Shown here in pieces: positions 1 to 12,345 of a stretch of DNA of 64,000 nucleotides (the stretch's first letter is position 1; each line of letters begins with the position of its first letter). The position numbers and the translations under genes are program-made. The DNA is from Epiperipatus broadwayi (lineage: Eukaryota; Onychophora; Udeonychophora; Euonychophora; Peripatidae): the NCBI GenBank assembly GCA_028023455.1, contig JAQFVV010006293.1, positions 1,501,844 through 1,565,843 on the forward strand, written 5' to 3'. Below the pieces are notes generated by a model. The model was not told where the DNA came from, ran no database searches, and saw only the letters and a list, made by a program, of their open reading frames with translations.

Positions 1-1489
1 TTATGACTATAAGTGTATATTAAATAGAAACAAATAATATATTTTGTCATATACAAAATATTTTTTTTTTTACCAAAAGAGGATTTTTTGCTTAACCAAA
101 AATATATGTTGATAACAAATAAAATATATAATATGGAATTGCCTTGTATGAGGAGATAATGTATTCCGATTTTAAAATATTGAATTCAAATTTCAATAAT
201 TACTTTTTTCTTGCAGAAACATAATCCAATTTTATGTTGTTTTTTTTATTTTATAGACTTGGTTTATATTTTTGGAATTTATTATGGATTTGCATTTAGC
301 CATAGTAGTATTTGATTTGATTTGAATTTTTCTTAAAACATTTATCACTATGGAATTAGTTTTGTTTTATATAATACATATTTGCATTTTTATTGTATGC
401 ACATACAGTGCATAGTCTATCTTTTGCTTTCTCTTATTTTACACACATTTTTTAAATTGCAAAATGTATTATTTTCTTGATTTTATTTAATGTATACTTT
501 TGTACATTTTGTCATCAATATTTTTTTTTGTTAAATAATTGTACTATATTGATAAATAAATAATTTTTATTTTGAAATGTTTTATTTTTTTGATTTTATT
601 TATTATAGTCTTGCAGCTATTTATTCAAGAATAAATGTGGATAATTTATTTTTATGAATGCTATTTTTTGCACATTGATATGTATTATATAATTGCATCA
701 ATGAAGTATACCATATTCTATATCAGAACTCCAATTGTTAATATAAAATTGAGTATATTATTTTGATAATAATATTTGACAATGATGGAATGATAGGCTC
801 AGAAGCTAAATATTCCTGGAATGAAGCTCAACTTGTCAATTCCAGTTTAAAATATATGATCTATCAAAGCAACTAACAATTTGATTATTTTTTGTGATGT
901 GATTGAATATTAATTAAATTAATGGCTGGTTCATTATCTTCCATTAAACAGTCTGATAATTAATTTGTATATTTATTATAAAATTTAAATAGAATAGCAA
1001 AGCATCAAATATGAAGCTTTTTTCCCAACTAGTGACAGCAAGCTAATTCAGTGTGTTGTAAAATCTCTTTATTTTCACTGATATGAGTCCCAAAATAAAG
1101 TGTTTAATTTTTTTTTTTTATACAACTGCTTTAACTGAAAGAAATTGTGCAGTGAATAACTAAAATAATTTTTTTAACTATTCTTCACATTTTTAAACTG
1201 CAGTTGAGCAACTAAAAATACATAGTATTTGCAAAATTAATTTTTATTTTATTATATTTTGTTAAATCTCTATTTGATATTATTAAGTAATTCTTAATTT
1301 TATTATTCTACATTTCTGTGTATGATCTTATTTTTATGATATTGCAAAGTTATTGGCCAATACAATAGTTGATCACTGAAAGTGGACAATGCTAAGAATT
1401 TTCTGATAGTGAACCCAAACTATTATTTGATGATGAATTTAGCTATCTATAATTGCAGATCATTTTTGAATAAAAGTACATTACTTAAA
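1..1489. other. A+T-rich non-coding stretch
   Basis: I see no gene, RNA or recognisable element here. There are T-tracts and scattered stops in all frames. The RTE-type element to the right begins near its end. Confidence 0.5.
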
Positions 1490-3905
1490 TTGTAAGAATT
1501 GGCTATATTAGATGGCATTATTGGCTTTGTGAGAAGATGTAGAAACGATTTGAAAGATGGACATACACTTTACCATAAAAGCACAAATATTGGAAGCACA
1601 AGTAGAGTGAGAATTATTATAAAGAAAAATTGGAAGAATAACATTATAGAGATTGATGATATATCAGACAGAGTGACTCCTATTTAATGGAAGATAACAA
1701 ATGCAGATGATTCAAGTTTATGTTCAAATAAGTTCTCATAGTGGTAAAGAAGTGGAAGATTTTTTTATAGCTGGACAAATGGTTTTGATCATATCAAACT
1801 ATTTTAAAAATCTCATGGGAGACTTTAATACTAGAATTGGGAAACCATTGAAATATGAAAGTGCTGTGGGTAAAGTTGACTATCAGGACAGAAAGAAAAA
1901 GAACATAGATTTGTATAATTTGCTGAAAAAGATTGTATATGATGAATTAATGTCTCAAGAAAAATGCTGAATGGAAATGGATATGGAAACATTGAAATTG
2001 AGATACAATGGAATTGTATTGTATTTTGATGAATTGGATTATATTTTGACTGACAAAAAATATATTTTTCAAGATTATGTTTTTAATAGATTTAATGTAG
2101 GAAGTGATTATAGATTAATGAGATATAAGATTAATGCAAAGCCAGAGATACAAAAATTATTAAAAAAGACAGTATTCCTAACCTTCAGAACCATTACATT
2201 GAATTTAAACTATAACTTAATCATTTAAAAATATTAAGATATTTTGAAAATAGCTCAAACTTAATTGAGATAAATAAGATAACTGATAATCTACTAAGAA
2301 CTCAACAAATATAATCAATATAAAAAAACCCAGCAATTCGCCAGCAAATTTTCAACTAAGACAATACAATGTATAAAGAAAAAAAGATATATAAAAATAT
2401 CTAGCTATGATCTATTAGAAGGAATTGAATCTGAAGTTCTGTGAAATGATAGAAAAAGAATTAATAATGATAGAAACAAATAATTGTGAATTGAAAAGGA
2501 AAACCATTGAAAAGAATAAAAAAATTTAAAAAATATAAAATAACATCTTGATTTTGGAAGAAGAGTTATTTCAGCAATAAGAAGAAAAAATGGAACTCAC
2601 CAATTTGCTAAGCATTTTAGAATGAAAAGGTGAGGCATATAATTACATCTATAATGATGGAATTATTATTGATAAAGAAGCAGATGAAAAAATAGAAAAA
2701 TAGTTAGCAAATTCTATACTAAATGTTTACATGATAAAGATGTACTAGATGATTAGAAAAATGTATTAGTAATCTTGATATTTAAGAAAAATGATAAAGA
2801 AGATATTAGAAATTATAGACTTATTAGTCTATCAATTTTATAAAAACTATTTTGGATTTAAAAGTGCTTTTAACACAATGGATGACATCAAATACTGAGA
2901 GAAATTATAGAAGGGATTAATAAATGTAAATTGCCATTATGCTTTGGATTTGTAGATTATAAAAAGGCTTTTGATACTATCAACATTTCCATAGTGATTA
3001 ATCCTTTGAACCATTGAGATGTAGAACCAGGATGTTGTTATTTTCTCAAGAATATTTATCAAAATACAACACAGAAATTAGATTACATGGTGGTGACATT
3101 AGAAGATTAACATTGATAAGAGTATATGACAGAATGTTTCCATAACTTCCGAACATTTTACAAGGAGTATTTTGTAAATTAAAATGAGAAGCTAAGGGAA
3201 TAAAAATATATGGACATTATTTAAGTCATTTAAATTTTGCAGATTATGGTGTTGCCTTTGTAAGTAATACTTAGGAAATATTTCAAGAATTATCAGATGA
3301 AAGTAAGAAAGTATGACTAAAAATAAATGCAAAAAAAAAAAAAAAAAAGACTAATGTTCAATGGTTTTTCTCAGAAGAAAATAAAGATTGATAATCATGA
3401 ATTGTAAGAAGTTAACTATAAATACTTGGGTCATATTATTAATGCAGAACATAATGGAAGAAATTAATTATAGAATAAATTTGGATGCAGTATTTTTGAT
3501 AAAGTAATTTGTGTTTGCAAATGAAGATTATTAACATATGAATTTTGTAAGACTTAGACATTTACAAGAATAGCAGCAGAGACTTCAGACCATTCAGCGA
3601 TGTATAGAAATAAACAAAATACTTGATTGAGAGAACAATTAGGTGTTATTGACATCATCAAAAGAAAAAATTCAATCAAAGCTGGATTGGACATATTGCT
3701 AGAAGACAGACAGTAGATGAACAGTTGGAAGTCTTAAATTGGATTCAAAGAGATTTCATAGATCTAGAAAGGAGACCACATGATAGACAGATGGATGAAA
3801 TAATTTATTGGCATATTGTAGAGAGGCTGGGGATTAGAAAAACTGGCTTAAATTTGAACTTTCATTGAAGTTGAACAATAATGATTGGAAATGATGATGA
3901 TGATC
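1490..3905 (+). mobile_element. RTE-type non-LTR retrotransposon, decayed copy A
   Basis: This is a dead copy of an endonuclease plus reverse-transcriptase (RTE-type) LINE. The pieces run in order. Endonuclease fragments lie at 1499-1687 (GHTLYHKS, ISDRVT), 1701-1970 (IQVYVQISSHS, then GDFNTRIGKP) and 1971-2228 (LDYILTDKKYIFQDY, GSDYRL). RT motifs follow as IRNYRLISLSIL near 2810, FGFVDYKKAFDTI near 2945 and LNFADYGVAFVS near 3230. The C-terminal DRQMDEI region lies near 3785. Catalytic residues are damaged: the endonuclease SDH reads SDY and the RT FADD reads FADY, besides many stops and frameshifts and an A-tract near 3332. The element ends in an ATG/GAT simple repeat at 3891-3904, a tail style known for RTE elements. 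The family call rests on motif order and on similarity to the three other copies in the window. Confidence 0.85.
1701..1970 (+). pseudogene. endonuclease fragment of RTE copy A
   Basis: This open frame of 89 residues holds part of the apurinic-type (exonuclease/endonuclease/phosphatase fold) domain of the RTE polyprotein. IQVYVQISSHSGKEVE matches the strand normally reading IQVYAPTSSHS, and GDFNTRIG is the conserved GDFNARIG motif with N as a metal or phosphate ligand. It is cut from its neighbours by a stop and a frameshift at 1971, so it is not a functional protein. Confidence 0.8.
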
Positions 3906-4985
3906 TTTTTTGTTTATCTAAATTTCAAATATTTTTAAGATTGTGATACAAGGTTTTTATTATACATTTTATTTTTTAATTTTCAGCTTCATGTAAATAA
4001 AGTAATATTTATAACTTCGCAGATTATTGTTTAGACTTTTTAAAATTCATATCTTGTTGTTTATAATTTGCAACTATAAATTTTGTATTTCACAGCCATT
4101 ATATATATATATTTCCTCATTGAATTTAACAATTAATATGTGTGCATAAATTTATTTACTTCTGTTATGCAATTTATCTTTCTAATTAGTAAATTATAGA
4201 ATATCTTTTTTAAATATTTAATTAAGAATTTTAAAAATTTGACAAGTTTTATTAATATAGTATACAAAAGCATTGCCATATCCAAAGTATTTTATTCCAA
4301 GTAGTATGAATTTATGGATAATGATAAATGCTATATATATGCATAGTAAAAACTATATATGCATTTGTCTATAAAAAAAAATTTAATTTTCAAGATGTAT
4401 TAAGTTAACAACAAAAATAATTATTTATTTACCAAGAATACAATTATTTAAAAAATTATATACATATAAATTAAGTTATAAACAAAAATAGTTAACAAAA
4501 GAAAGTAGTGTATAATTGACAAAATTATATTATTTAATAATTAATGAAATATAAAATTTTGATTGAAATTATCCTTAACGTTAGTAATATTTAAAAAAAT
4601 TAGTTATGTAATACTTAAGAGAAAAATAAAATTATTTTTTTTTTTTTACAAATGAAAACTGATCTTTATGTAATGCAAAAGATATAATATATAAAATGAT
4701 GTTAAATTATTATTCGTTTGTAATTTCAGTCATATGTTTTTAGTGTTGATAGGAAGTAGCCATTAGTAATGAATGTGATACTTTGCAATTTATCATAGCA
4801 GTGCATACCATTTGGAATATGAATTTAAAACATTAAAATTTTTATTTTTATACATTTTAAGGTTTTTTTAAAAATAGCAACTAAGATGAATCTGTAGAAT
4901 TTGAGACAGCAGATTTGGCAACCCCTCTATATGTAATTGTATATTTTAATTCTCAAAGAATTAACTCTTTCATGAAACTATGTAA
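3906..4985. other. A+T-rich non-coding stretch
   Basis: Only A/T tracts and short AT dinucleotide runs are present. I see no gene or repeat family that I can support. Confidence 0.45.
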
Positions 4986-4989
4986 TTTT

Positions 4990-5188
4990 TAAGCACTCAT
5001 TGACTTCGAGTTCTGATGAAAAAATATAATAAACATCAACTAATTAAATGCACTGAGGTAGGTTTCGGCAAAACATGGCCAGAATCATAGTGCTGAGCAC
5101 CACATGTGTTTGCTAAAAGTTGGCTTAATGTTAATTAATTTATGTTTATTATCCCTTTTCATTAGAACTCGAAGTCAATGAGTGCTTA
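4990..5188. mobile_element. foldback element with ~60-bp inverted arms
   Basis: The left arm from 4990 (TAAGCACTCATTGACTTCGA...) is repeated as its reverse complement, ending at 5188. The outer 33 bases match at all but one position, and similarity continues for about 60 bases through ATAATAAACAT. The roughly 80-base centre is unique. Read on the minus strand, the centre holds a short helix (GCACT/AGTGC) enclosing a GGC/GCC hairpin followed by GAAACC, similar in layout to the motif after the Penelope-like ORF at 57.9 kb. It could be a MITE or a Penelope-derived short element. No target-site duplication is certain. Confidence 0.6.
5050..5094 (-). ncRNA. hammerhead-like fold in the foldback centre (degenerate)
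   Basis: On the minus strand a closing helix GCACT/AGTGC surrounds CTATGATTC, a GGC...GCC hairpin and then GAAACC. The GAAA after stem II and the three-way layout resemble a hammerhead, but the obligate CTGANGA is not intact. Self-cleavage is therefore not expected. This is an inference from pattern only. Confidence 0.25.
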
Positions 5189-5199
5189 AGAATTAAATT

Positions 5200-6170
5200 G
5201 TATATTTTATGAAATATAATTAAAAAAATAATAAAACTAGAAGCACTAAATGTCATTTGTTATAAAATAGATTTGAAAATACAGATGAGATTATTGCAGA
5301 AAACAAATCAGCAGCATTTATTGTGAAGAATAGATATTTGAAATGTTGAGGCTACACAGATTAGCAAATTTACTATCATTGATGAAAGAAAAAATTTTGT
5401 AGATAAGATGGTTGTTGCTCTATGGTATAAGTGCAAGAATTTGCTATTATAAAACTAGCAATAAGTATATGGGTAGAGATATTGCTTTGAACTCAAAAAC
5501 AAAAGATTATTTTATAATTAGCACTCTTACTAATGGTAATTATTGTTTACGGTTGGATTAAAAGTGATTCATTTTCGTTTGAATTATTAATATTTTAAGA
5601 GGGGGGAAATGTAGATAAATATTAATGTTTATAATATTATTTATATCTGAGGAAAGAGATCACTAAATTTCCTTTAAATATTGTTTTCCAGTAGAGAAAA
5701 AACTTCCTGCAATGAAGTATGAGGTTTCAACAGTTAATTTGTTATTGAGGGTTGATGTAAATATAACCTCAAAGAATTAGTCTTATTTCTACATGATGAG
5801 CAATTTTGATTTAAAAAGGGTAGAAAATCCAGATGTAATTAAAGTGATTGTGTCATATATTATTGAGTGAGATACAATGATGTATTTTAAAATATAGCAT
5901 TCACCTTTTCTTCTAAGACAGATGATGAATCCAAGTGTGTACAATACACAGCATTTGTTGAAATAGCTTATGTGAGAACATGATGTTTTAGGGCTTTATT
6001 GCTTCAGCTAGAAGGTCAAGCTTATTTATTACATTTTGTAAAATTTAATTTAATTAGGCTAATTTAAATTATTGGATTTACTTTTTAAAGTTCTTTGAAC
6101 ATCAGACAATTATTTTTATATTTGAGATAATGTATTGGATTAATTTTTTTTTTTTTAAAGATGTACTGGT
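5200..6170. other. non-coding A+T-rich stretch
   Basis: No gene, RNA or repeat that I can identify. Frames are short and stop-rich. Confidence 0.4.
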
Positions 6171-6176
6171 GTAAAT

Positions 6177-6302
6177 GAATGGTTTATTGCTCAGGAAGTT
6201 GTAAGTTTAAGCACTATAAGTGGCAACTGGAGCCATGATTTATGAATTCTGAGACCCAGATTCCACTATATCATTGTATTCATTCATGAAGGGCAATGTT
6301 AA
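6177..6302 (+). repeat. dispersed repeat, diverged copy 1
   Basis: This segment (GAATGGTTTATTGCTC... GCACTATAAGT ... GGGCAATG) aligns by eye with 56493-56625, which has the same order of blocks (GAATGGTTTTTTGCTC, GCACTATGAGT, TTGGGCAA). The two copies are strongly diverged. The family is not recognised; an old SINE is one possibility. Confidence 0.4.
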
Positions 6303-8230
6303 ACAAATAAACAATTACTAAATGTATTTTAAATTAATAATGTTATTAACCATTCAACATTTTATTTCATAAGTCACAGTAAAATGCAAATTATTTATCT
6401 GTTTATTTATATCTTAAAAATAAAAACACTGTGCATATTTTTATTTTGAAATTATTCTACTATGTACAAGCAGTAAATCAGAAAAAAAAAAACATATTTA
6501 GAAAACTATTTTCAGTAACTAAAGCTGGCATCAAGAAAGAGAAAATTTCCAAGAGAGACGAAAAACCTGTAAAAGAAAGTTCAACACAGATTGGATAATT
6601 CAACAAGCATAACTGCTATGAGCATTGTTGAGTAATATAGTACACATATATGTAAAATATTATAAAGCTTTTCAGAACACCAGATATCTTTTTCATAATG
6701 TAATTTATTTGTGTATTTATTTGTTACAATTAGCAGAGATACTCATAAGCTTTTTTACTATGATTTAGTTTTAAAGAAATTGAACATAACTTGTTTATTT
6801 ATTTCATAAATTTAAAAAAATATTATAAAAATAAAAATTTAAGCATTATCTAATATATAATATAGTTTTTAGTAAAGCAAAATAGCAGGGGATTGCAAAT
6901 TAATTTTTTTTTTTTACTAGGTTGCAATAAACTTGAGATTTTTTTAAAGAGACTTAAATTTTTTCTAAAATCTTTAAAAAATTAATGAAAATAATAGGTA
7001 CAAATTGATGATAATCACTATGATGAATCCTCATATGAAGGCTTTTCTTATGCAGAAAGAATAGTTATACTTTGAGTCAAGAAAATTATGAGAATGTATT
7101 GAAAAGGATGGAACATGTTTTAAAATGGATAAGAGAAGTGAGGTCATGGTCTATGATTTTAATAAGGAGAATTTGTTGTTAGTATAGAAAAAGTAGAGTA
7201 AAGAAGATGAAAACTTGAATATGGTAGTCTGGTTTAATGCATAAGATAATGATAAAATAGGAAATTCATGCATATTGGAATAACTATTAATTCGAATCAG
7301 TCTAATTACTGAATTAAATAAATTTGACAATATTTATAACAAATATTGAATATAAACAAAAACAGTTAAAATATGAAATATAATTGTGTTTTTTATATGT
7401 AACTGGATTTATGAATTTCCAGGACATCAAATAACCGAGTGTTTTCTTTAATTGGAGTAATTAAAATACAATAATCTAAACTACAATCAAGAGAATAAAA
7501 TTAATAAACAAGAACAAAATCAATAAAATAATTATTTATTATTCACAACTGGTTGTATATGATTAGCAATATTATTAAAATTTTGTATATAATTTGTTAA
7601 TGAAGCTCATAATAGATCCGTAAGATATACATTCATCAGTTGTCCTCAATATTTTGATTTTACAAACTTCATTGTTGAATATAAATAATGATTCACAAGA
7701 ATACATTGTCCCAAAAAAATAAAATTAGTTTACAAGCAATTTTTTTTAAATGAGAATACTTAGATTGTGACATGAGTTTCCTACTCATAACTTCACTTTT
7801 TGTTTGCTGAAACCACGATGATCAAGAATTTAAATAAAATTGTCCAAGTTTTTAAATCTAAAATCATTCAAAGTAAATTATGCTTGTTACTTATATAAGA
7901 ATTCAGTGGCAATAATTCTTTATTTTTTTCAATATAAATTAAAATAATTATCTGTATTGTTCAATTAATGAAACAGAAATTGATGTTCAGAAGTCCAAGT
8001 AGAAGAACACATTCAACAGCATTTGAATTAAAACTGTACAAAGAATAACATCACTCATCAAAGTCCAAACAAAAACTGAACAAATAAGTTTGAACTAGGC
8101 ATTAAACAGTTATTATAAAATTACCCCACAAAAGAATAAAGCATGTATGATTCCAAATAAAATGTAAATTCATCATGCTAATATAAATTATATTATGATT
8201 TTATTTCAAGTTTCATGAGCCATATTGGAT
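6303..8230. other. non-coding A+T-rich stretch
   Basis: No supported feature. There are several A/T homopolymers, no long frames, and no RT or transposase motif that I can read. Confidence 0.4.
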
Positions 8231-8266
8231 CATCTTCTAGAGAGAGCTTCAGTTTGCCCATGCCTG
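8205..8266 (-). mobile_element. possible hAT terminal fragment
   Basis: Read on the minus strand, the segment begins CAGGCATGGGCAAACT, the style of many hAT termini (CAGGGGTGGGCAAACT). ATCCAATATGGCTCATG follows inside. The next eight bases outside, GTATAGCT, fit the nnnTAnnn target pattern. I could not find the opposite end, so this may be a truncated copy or chance. Confidence 0.3.
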
Positions 8267-8758
8267 GTATAGCTTTAAGAATTAATTCTTGAAGTCTTGT
8301 TGATAAGCAAACAAAATGTGAATTGATCTTAAATCTCCTGGATATCACATAAAGGTTTTAACAGTTATAGTTCAATAAAAGATGTATAAATTTCTTCAGT
8401 AGAATGTTGATTTTTTATCTATAGAATAGGTCAAATTGGATAGCCAATAATAGCAGTTTCTTATTATTTAATTACACATGCTTTAGAAGAAAGGATGTGG
8501 TCTGTGAAAGTAAGCCCACTTTGCTTTCAGTTGATTTTTTTAACACTTCTGCTTTAACTTTTTTGAAAGACCCTTCTATATAGATTTTAATAAATATTTT
8601 GCTGCTTGAGCTATTTTATAAAATATTTTTTATCATTGCATATTATATACACTAAGGATATAATGGAAAAATAGAATCTGCCAAGACGCATTAATATTCT
8701 TTTTGATTATTTAGTTTTTTTAACTGAAGTATTGATTAATATATTTACGTTAACATTT

Positions 8759-8872
8759 TTTTTTTTTTTTCATATGTCATAGCATCGGCCCGGACGCGAA
8801 CCCACACCTGTCTGCAACCAACTACTTGCATGCAAGGCGGGTGCGATGACCTCTCGGCTAACAACGCTTGTC
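8759..8872 (-). mobile_element. tRNA-derived SINE, copy 1
   Basis: The minus strand shows a tRNA-like head with an A-box region (TTAGCCGAGAGGT), an extended variable region and a B-box (GTGGGTTCGCGTCC), as in class II (Leu/Ser-type) tRNAs. GATGCTATGACATATG and an A-tail follow. A 9-base duplication TTAACATTT flanks it (8750-8758 and 8873-8881). It is a retroposed copy, not a tRNA gene: the acceptor ends do not pair and the A-tail is present. Three more copies of the family lie at 46.3, 53.0 and 53.9 kb. Confidence 0.8.
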
Positions 8873-8881
8873 TTAACATTT

Positions 8882-10690
8882 GATTTGATTACATAATGTA
8901 GTTGATGATCTCATATTATCTCATAATTACACAAAGTTTTTTAGTCATTTATTCATTATGAAAATGTTTGTAATTGATAATACAATCAATCGCAGACAGT
9001 TCTACACACTACAATGCATTGGAATAAAGTGAAGAAAAAAAAAATCCAGTTGAATCTCTTATTTAACTTTTCTTTATAGCAAAGTGGGAATATTTTATGG
9101 ATAGATAATATACCTATTTTGTTGGCATCCAGTATTAGTATATTAAATTGGTATCTGTTTATTTTTAATTGATGAGTATATGTTTATGGCTAACTATAAA
9201 TAAACTTTAAAATTGAAATGCAAAAATACTTTTCGTCTTTTGTAATATAACTTTCATTACAGAGAAGTCTCACAAATTGAATCGGAAAAAAGCAAATTTC
9301 TAAATTATTCAATATTTAAATCCTACGAATTTAGCATTTGTTGTGTTTCAATAAAACCTGTATTTATTTATATTTAAATGACGAATAATTCTAAAATTTC
9401 ATTTCATATTAAATACCAAAACATTAGCATTTATGTATATGTTTTTTTATGAAAAATACAATTGTTTAAAATTATTATTATTTGATTTTTTTTTTTTTAA
9501 TGAAATCAGCAATGATAATATCTATGTATTAAAAAATAGGATAAAGTTAAACGCGTTTCTGGGAGAATAAGAAGAGAGGTTGGAGATGTTTGGTATTATG
9601 AAGTTCTAAAAGTTAGAGCAATGGGCAAAAAGGATCACAAATGATGGATTGCAGGGTTAATATATAGGATCTGTTTGTTTTGTTTTTATTTTTTTTTTGC
9701 AGATAATTAAAGGCGATGATGACGTATTATTGTGATATTATTATTATATGTATATTGTGTAATTTATTCTGGGTTTACTTGCGGACGTTTATATGTACAC
9801 ACATCACATTCACAAATAAAACACATTTTTATACATACATAACTTTAACTCTCTAATATATATATAATTATAAAAAAAATATCAAACTGTTGTAATTCCG
9901 TGTTTGATAATTTGTAACATCATGGCTTATGTCCTATCTCCCCTTTACTCCTTATCAAAATATATTCTGTTGATATGATAAGAATTGACGTTATCATTTA
10001 ATGCTGCAAAGAACTTTGTAGCCCATAATGTCACCGACAATTGCTGTTCAAGTATAATGCGTACTGAGAAAGGTATTTTCTCAACCTGTTTTTTTTATTT
10101 AGTTATTAATTTTAAAAAACGGCAAGGAAGGGGAAATGTAATAAAAAAAGTTATAAGAAACCGGAATCTTAGTTATATTTAACAAAAATTATTTTGTTAA
10201 ACTATATTATAGGGAAGGCTCATCTTTCATTGGTAAAGTTCATTAATTAGAAAAGGGTTTATTATCATATTTTTATTTTATTGCTATAAATTTAAGTTCA
10301 TATTTTTATAATGACTTATGTATTTCAGATTTTAAGCTGAGGCAATCATTTATTATTAATTCTAGAAATTAATTATTAATTTTTTTTTTAGTAATTTTTG
10401 TTTGCTTTATTTATTATGCCCCCTACGGAGGGGGTAGGGGTGACGACTTTGTTTAAAATCTGATTTTTTTTAAAAAAAAAACAAAAAAACAAATCCTTTC
10501 GCATCTTTTTTTTTAATTATTAAATTTAGTTTAAAAAAGAATTGATATAGAAATGGGGGTAAAAATAGTAAGATTTTTTATGTAAGTTATTGATTTTTTA
10601 ATATGCATTAATTTATAATGTCCTATGCTTGCTTCTAAACTCTTATCAGGGGGCAACAATGCTGTCTGGTGTATGATTTAAACCAGTGTT
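8882..10690. other. non-coding stretch with a G/C-rich hairpin
   Basis: Mostly A+T-rich sequence without a recognisable gene. At 10420-10440 a short compositional island, CCCCCTACGGAGGGGG, can form a tight hairpin. Nothing links it to a known RNA. Confidence 0.35.
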
Positions 10691-10693
10691 ATC

Positions 10694-10755
10694 CAATCTT
10701 AAGTAATCCACAGGCCACATTAAAAATAAATATTTATCCGAGGACCTCATACAAA
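10694..10755 (+). mobile_element. possible hAT left terminus
   Basis: CAGTGTTATCCAATCTTAAG followed by CCACAGGCCACATT and GAGGACCTCATAC resembles a decayed hAT terminus (CAGTGGT..CCAACCTT, then GGCCACAT and GGACCGCAT). The preceding eight bases ATTTAAAC fit nnnTAnnn. No matching right end was found in the next kilobases. Confidence 0.35.
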
Positions 10756-11755
10756 ATAATAAATACAGTACATATATTAAACTATTGAAGAGTCCTACTA
10801 TTAGTTGGGTTTTTTGGAGATTTCAAAAATATAATAAACAAGACAATAATTGTTTGTAATCAACGCCAAGATTATCGATTAATGATTGAATTAAAATATC
10901 TGATTAGCATTCGATTCAAATTTGTTTTTGCACGCGAAACAAATCAAAACCTCTAGATAGCTCTGATTAAGTTAAGTTTGGATTGAGTTGTTGCTCCAGT
11001 GAAGATTGAAATACTTCAAAACTTATGATATACTAAACACAAACGATATGCTTCTAAAGTAGTTTATAATGCGAAATATTTATATGGAATGACTTGTGAA
11101 CAAGGATCTATAAAAGAATATATATGGATGTTTTCTAAACATGGAGATATTATAGTCCTCTATTATTAATATACACAAACATGGAATCATAACTCATTAT
11201 TATTAATATATTAAACACGTATGTATGCCCACAAAGTGTAGGCATATTACATGTATGTACTTCCATGAGATTTCAAGATATCTTTTACCTTTTCTACATC
11301 ATCTGATCTTGAACACTTCTGTTATGTTCATTAATTATAATTCTGAAATAAGCTACTGCCATTCTTTCCGAATATATTTATTTAAGAATATCTCTTTTCA
11401 TTTGAATTGCTAATTTTCCCTCTGAAATCTGTTTTGTTTTGATTCAGTCATTTTTAGAACTATTATTATTGGCATAATTTTTAATCATTATAGCACCCAG
11501 ATATCCCAATAAATCTTTATCTTTTAGGAATCCTATATTTCTAAATCGCTGTCTCAGTTGTTTGCCCAAATTTTGAAATGTTACGTGAAAGTTATTTTTT
11601 GGTTGATTGCTTATATTTTTTTAAAATCCATCAGTAATTGCTAACTTTCATTGTATATATTTTTATTTCCATAGTATAATAAAATGGGATTTCTTTGCCA
11701 GACATAACACAATTTTTTGAGGTGTAGTTACTTGTTGTTATTATTATAGCCATGC

Positions 11756-11905
11756 TACTATAGCTGGCTCAGAAGTTTTTGCTAGAGATACAAATAGTGA
11801 AAGTACTTGCAGATTACTAGGTAGGTCTTTACTACTAGAGTCTCTAGTAAGTACTTCTGAACCATTTTTGCCATTCAGATGAAAATGTAAAATAAAATAG
11901 ATTTT
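11756..11905. repeat. imperfect inverted repeat and dispersed repeat copy
   Basis: CAGAAGTTTTTGCTAGAGA at about 11769 pairs with TCTCTAGTAAGTACTTCTG at about 11841, forming a hairpin of roughly 30-base arms. The right arm and what follows (CATTTTTGCCATTCAGATGAAAAT) recur in diverged form at 12270-12345. This suggests a small transposon family. The minus-strand frame through it has no recognised domain. Confidence 0.45.
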
Positions 11906-12261
11906 GAACTTGTTTAGTAAATCAACTTCAACTACAATGAACACAGGTTTTTGTAAGACTGTGTTTCAGTAGCATATTATTAGATCATGATTAGCACTAA
12001 CATTACAAGGACCATATTTGAAAAATTCATAATGATATCTAAATATGATATAATTTATTTTAAACACAAGAAAGATTTTAACACATAATTCGTAAGGTGT
12101 GTAAACCAATAAATATACATATTACAGATTTTTTAAAAAAGTTTTTAATCCTGGTAATGTTAGTTTTAAAGCTAATGGATCTGAATGTAACTGATTTTAG
12201 CTGGATTACTTAGCACCTATTGTTAGAAATAGGACAATGGTAATGAAAAAATAGGATTATC

Positions 12262-12345
12262 TGGTATTTTTTATTGCTAGTGTCTCTATCAACAATTTCT
12301 GAGACATTTTTTCTACTTAGATGAAAATATGTAAATAAAAGCATC
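12262..12345 (+). repeat. diverged copy of the 11.8-kb repeat
   Basis: TTGCTAGTGTCTCTATCAAC, TTCTGAGACATTTTTTCTA and TAGATGAAAATATG line up with the right half of the repeat at 11820-11900. Only this half is present. Confidence 0.4.

Noticed and set aside
9985-10070. Possible exon ending at AAAG|GTATTTTC
   Set aside because: One frame is open over the block, but the acceptor lacks a pyrimidine tract and the composition does not differ from the flanks enough.
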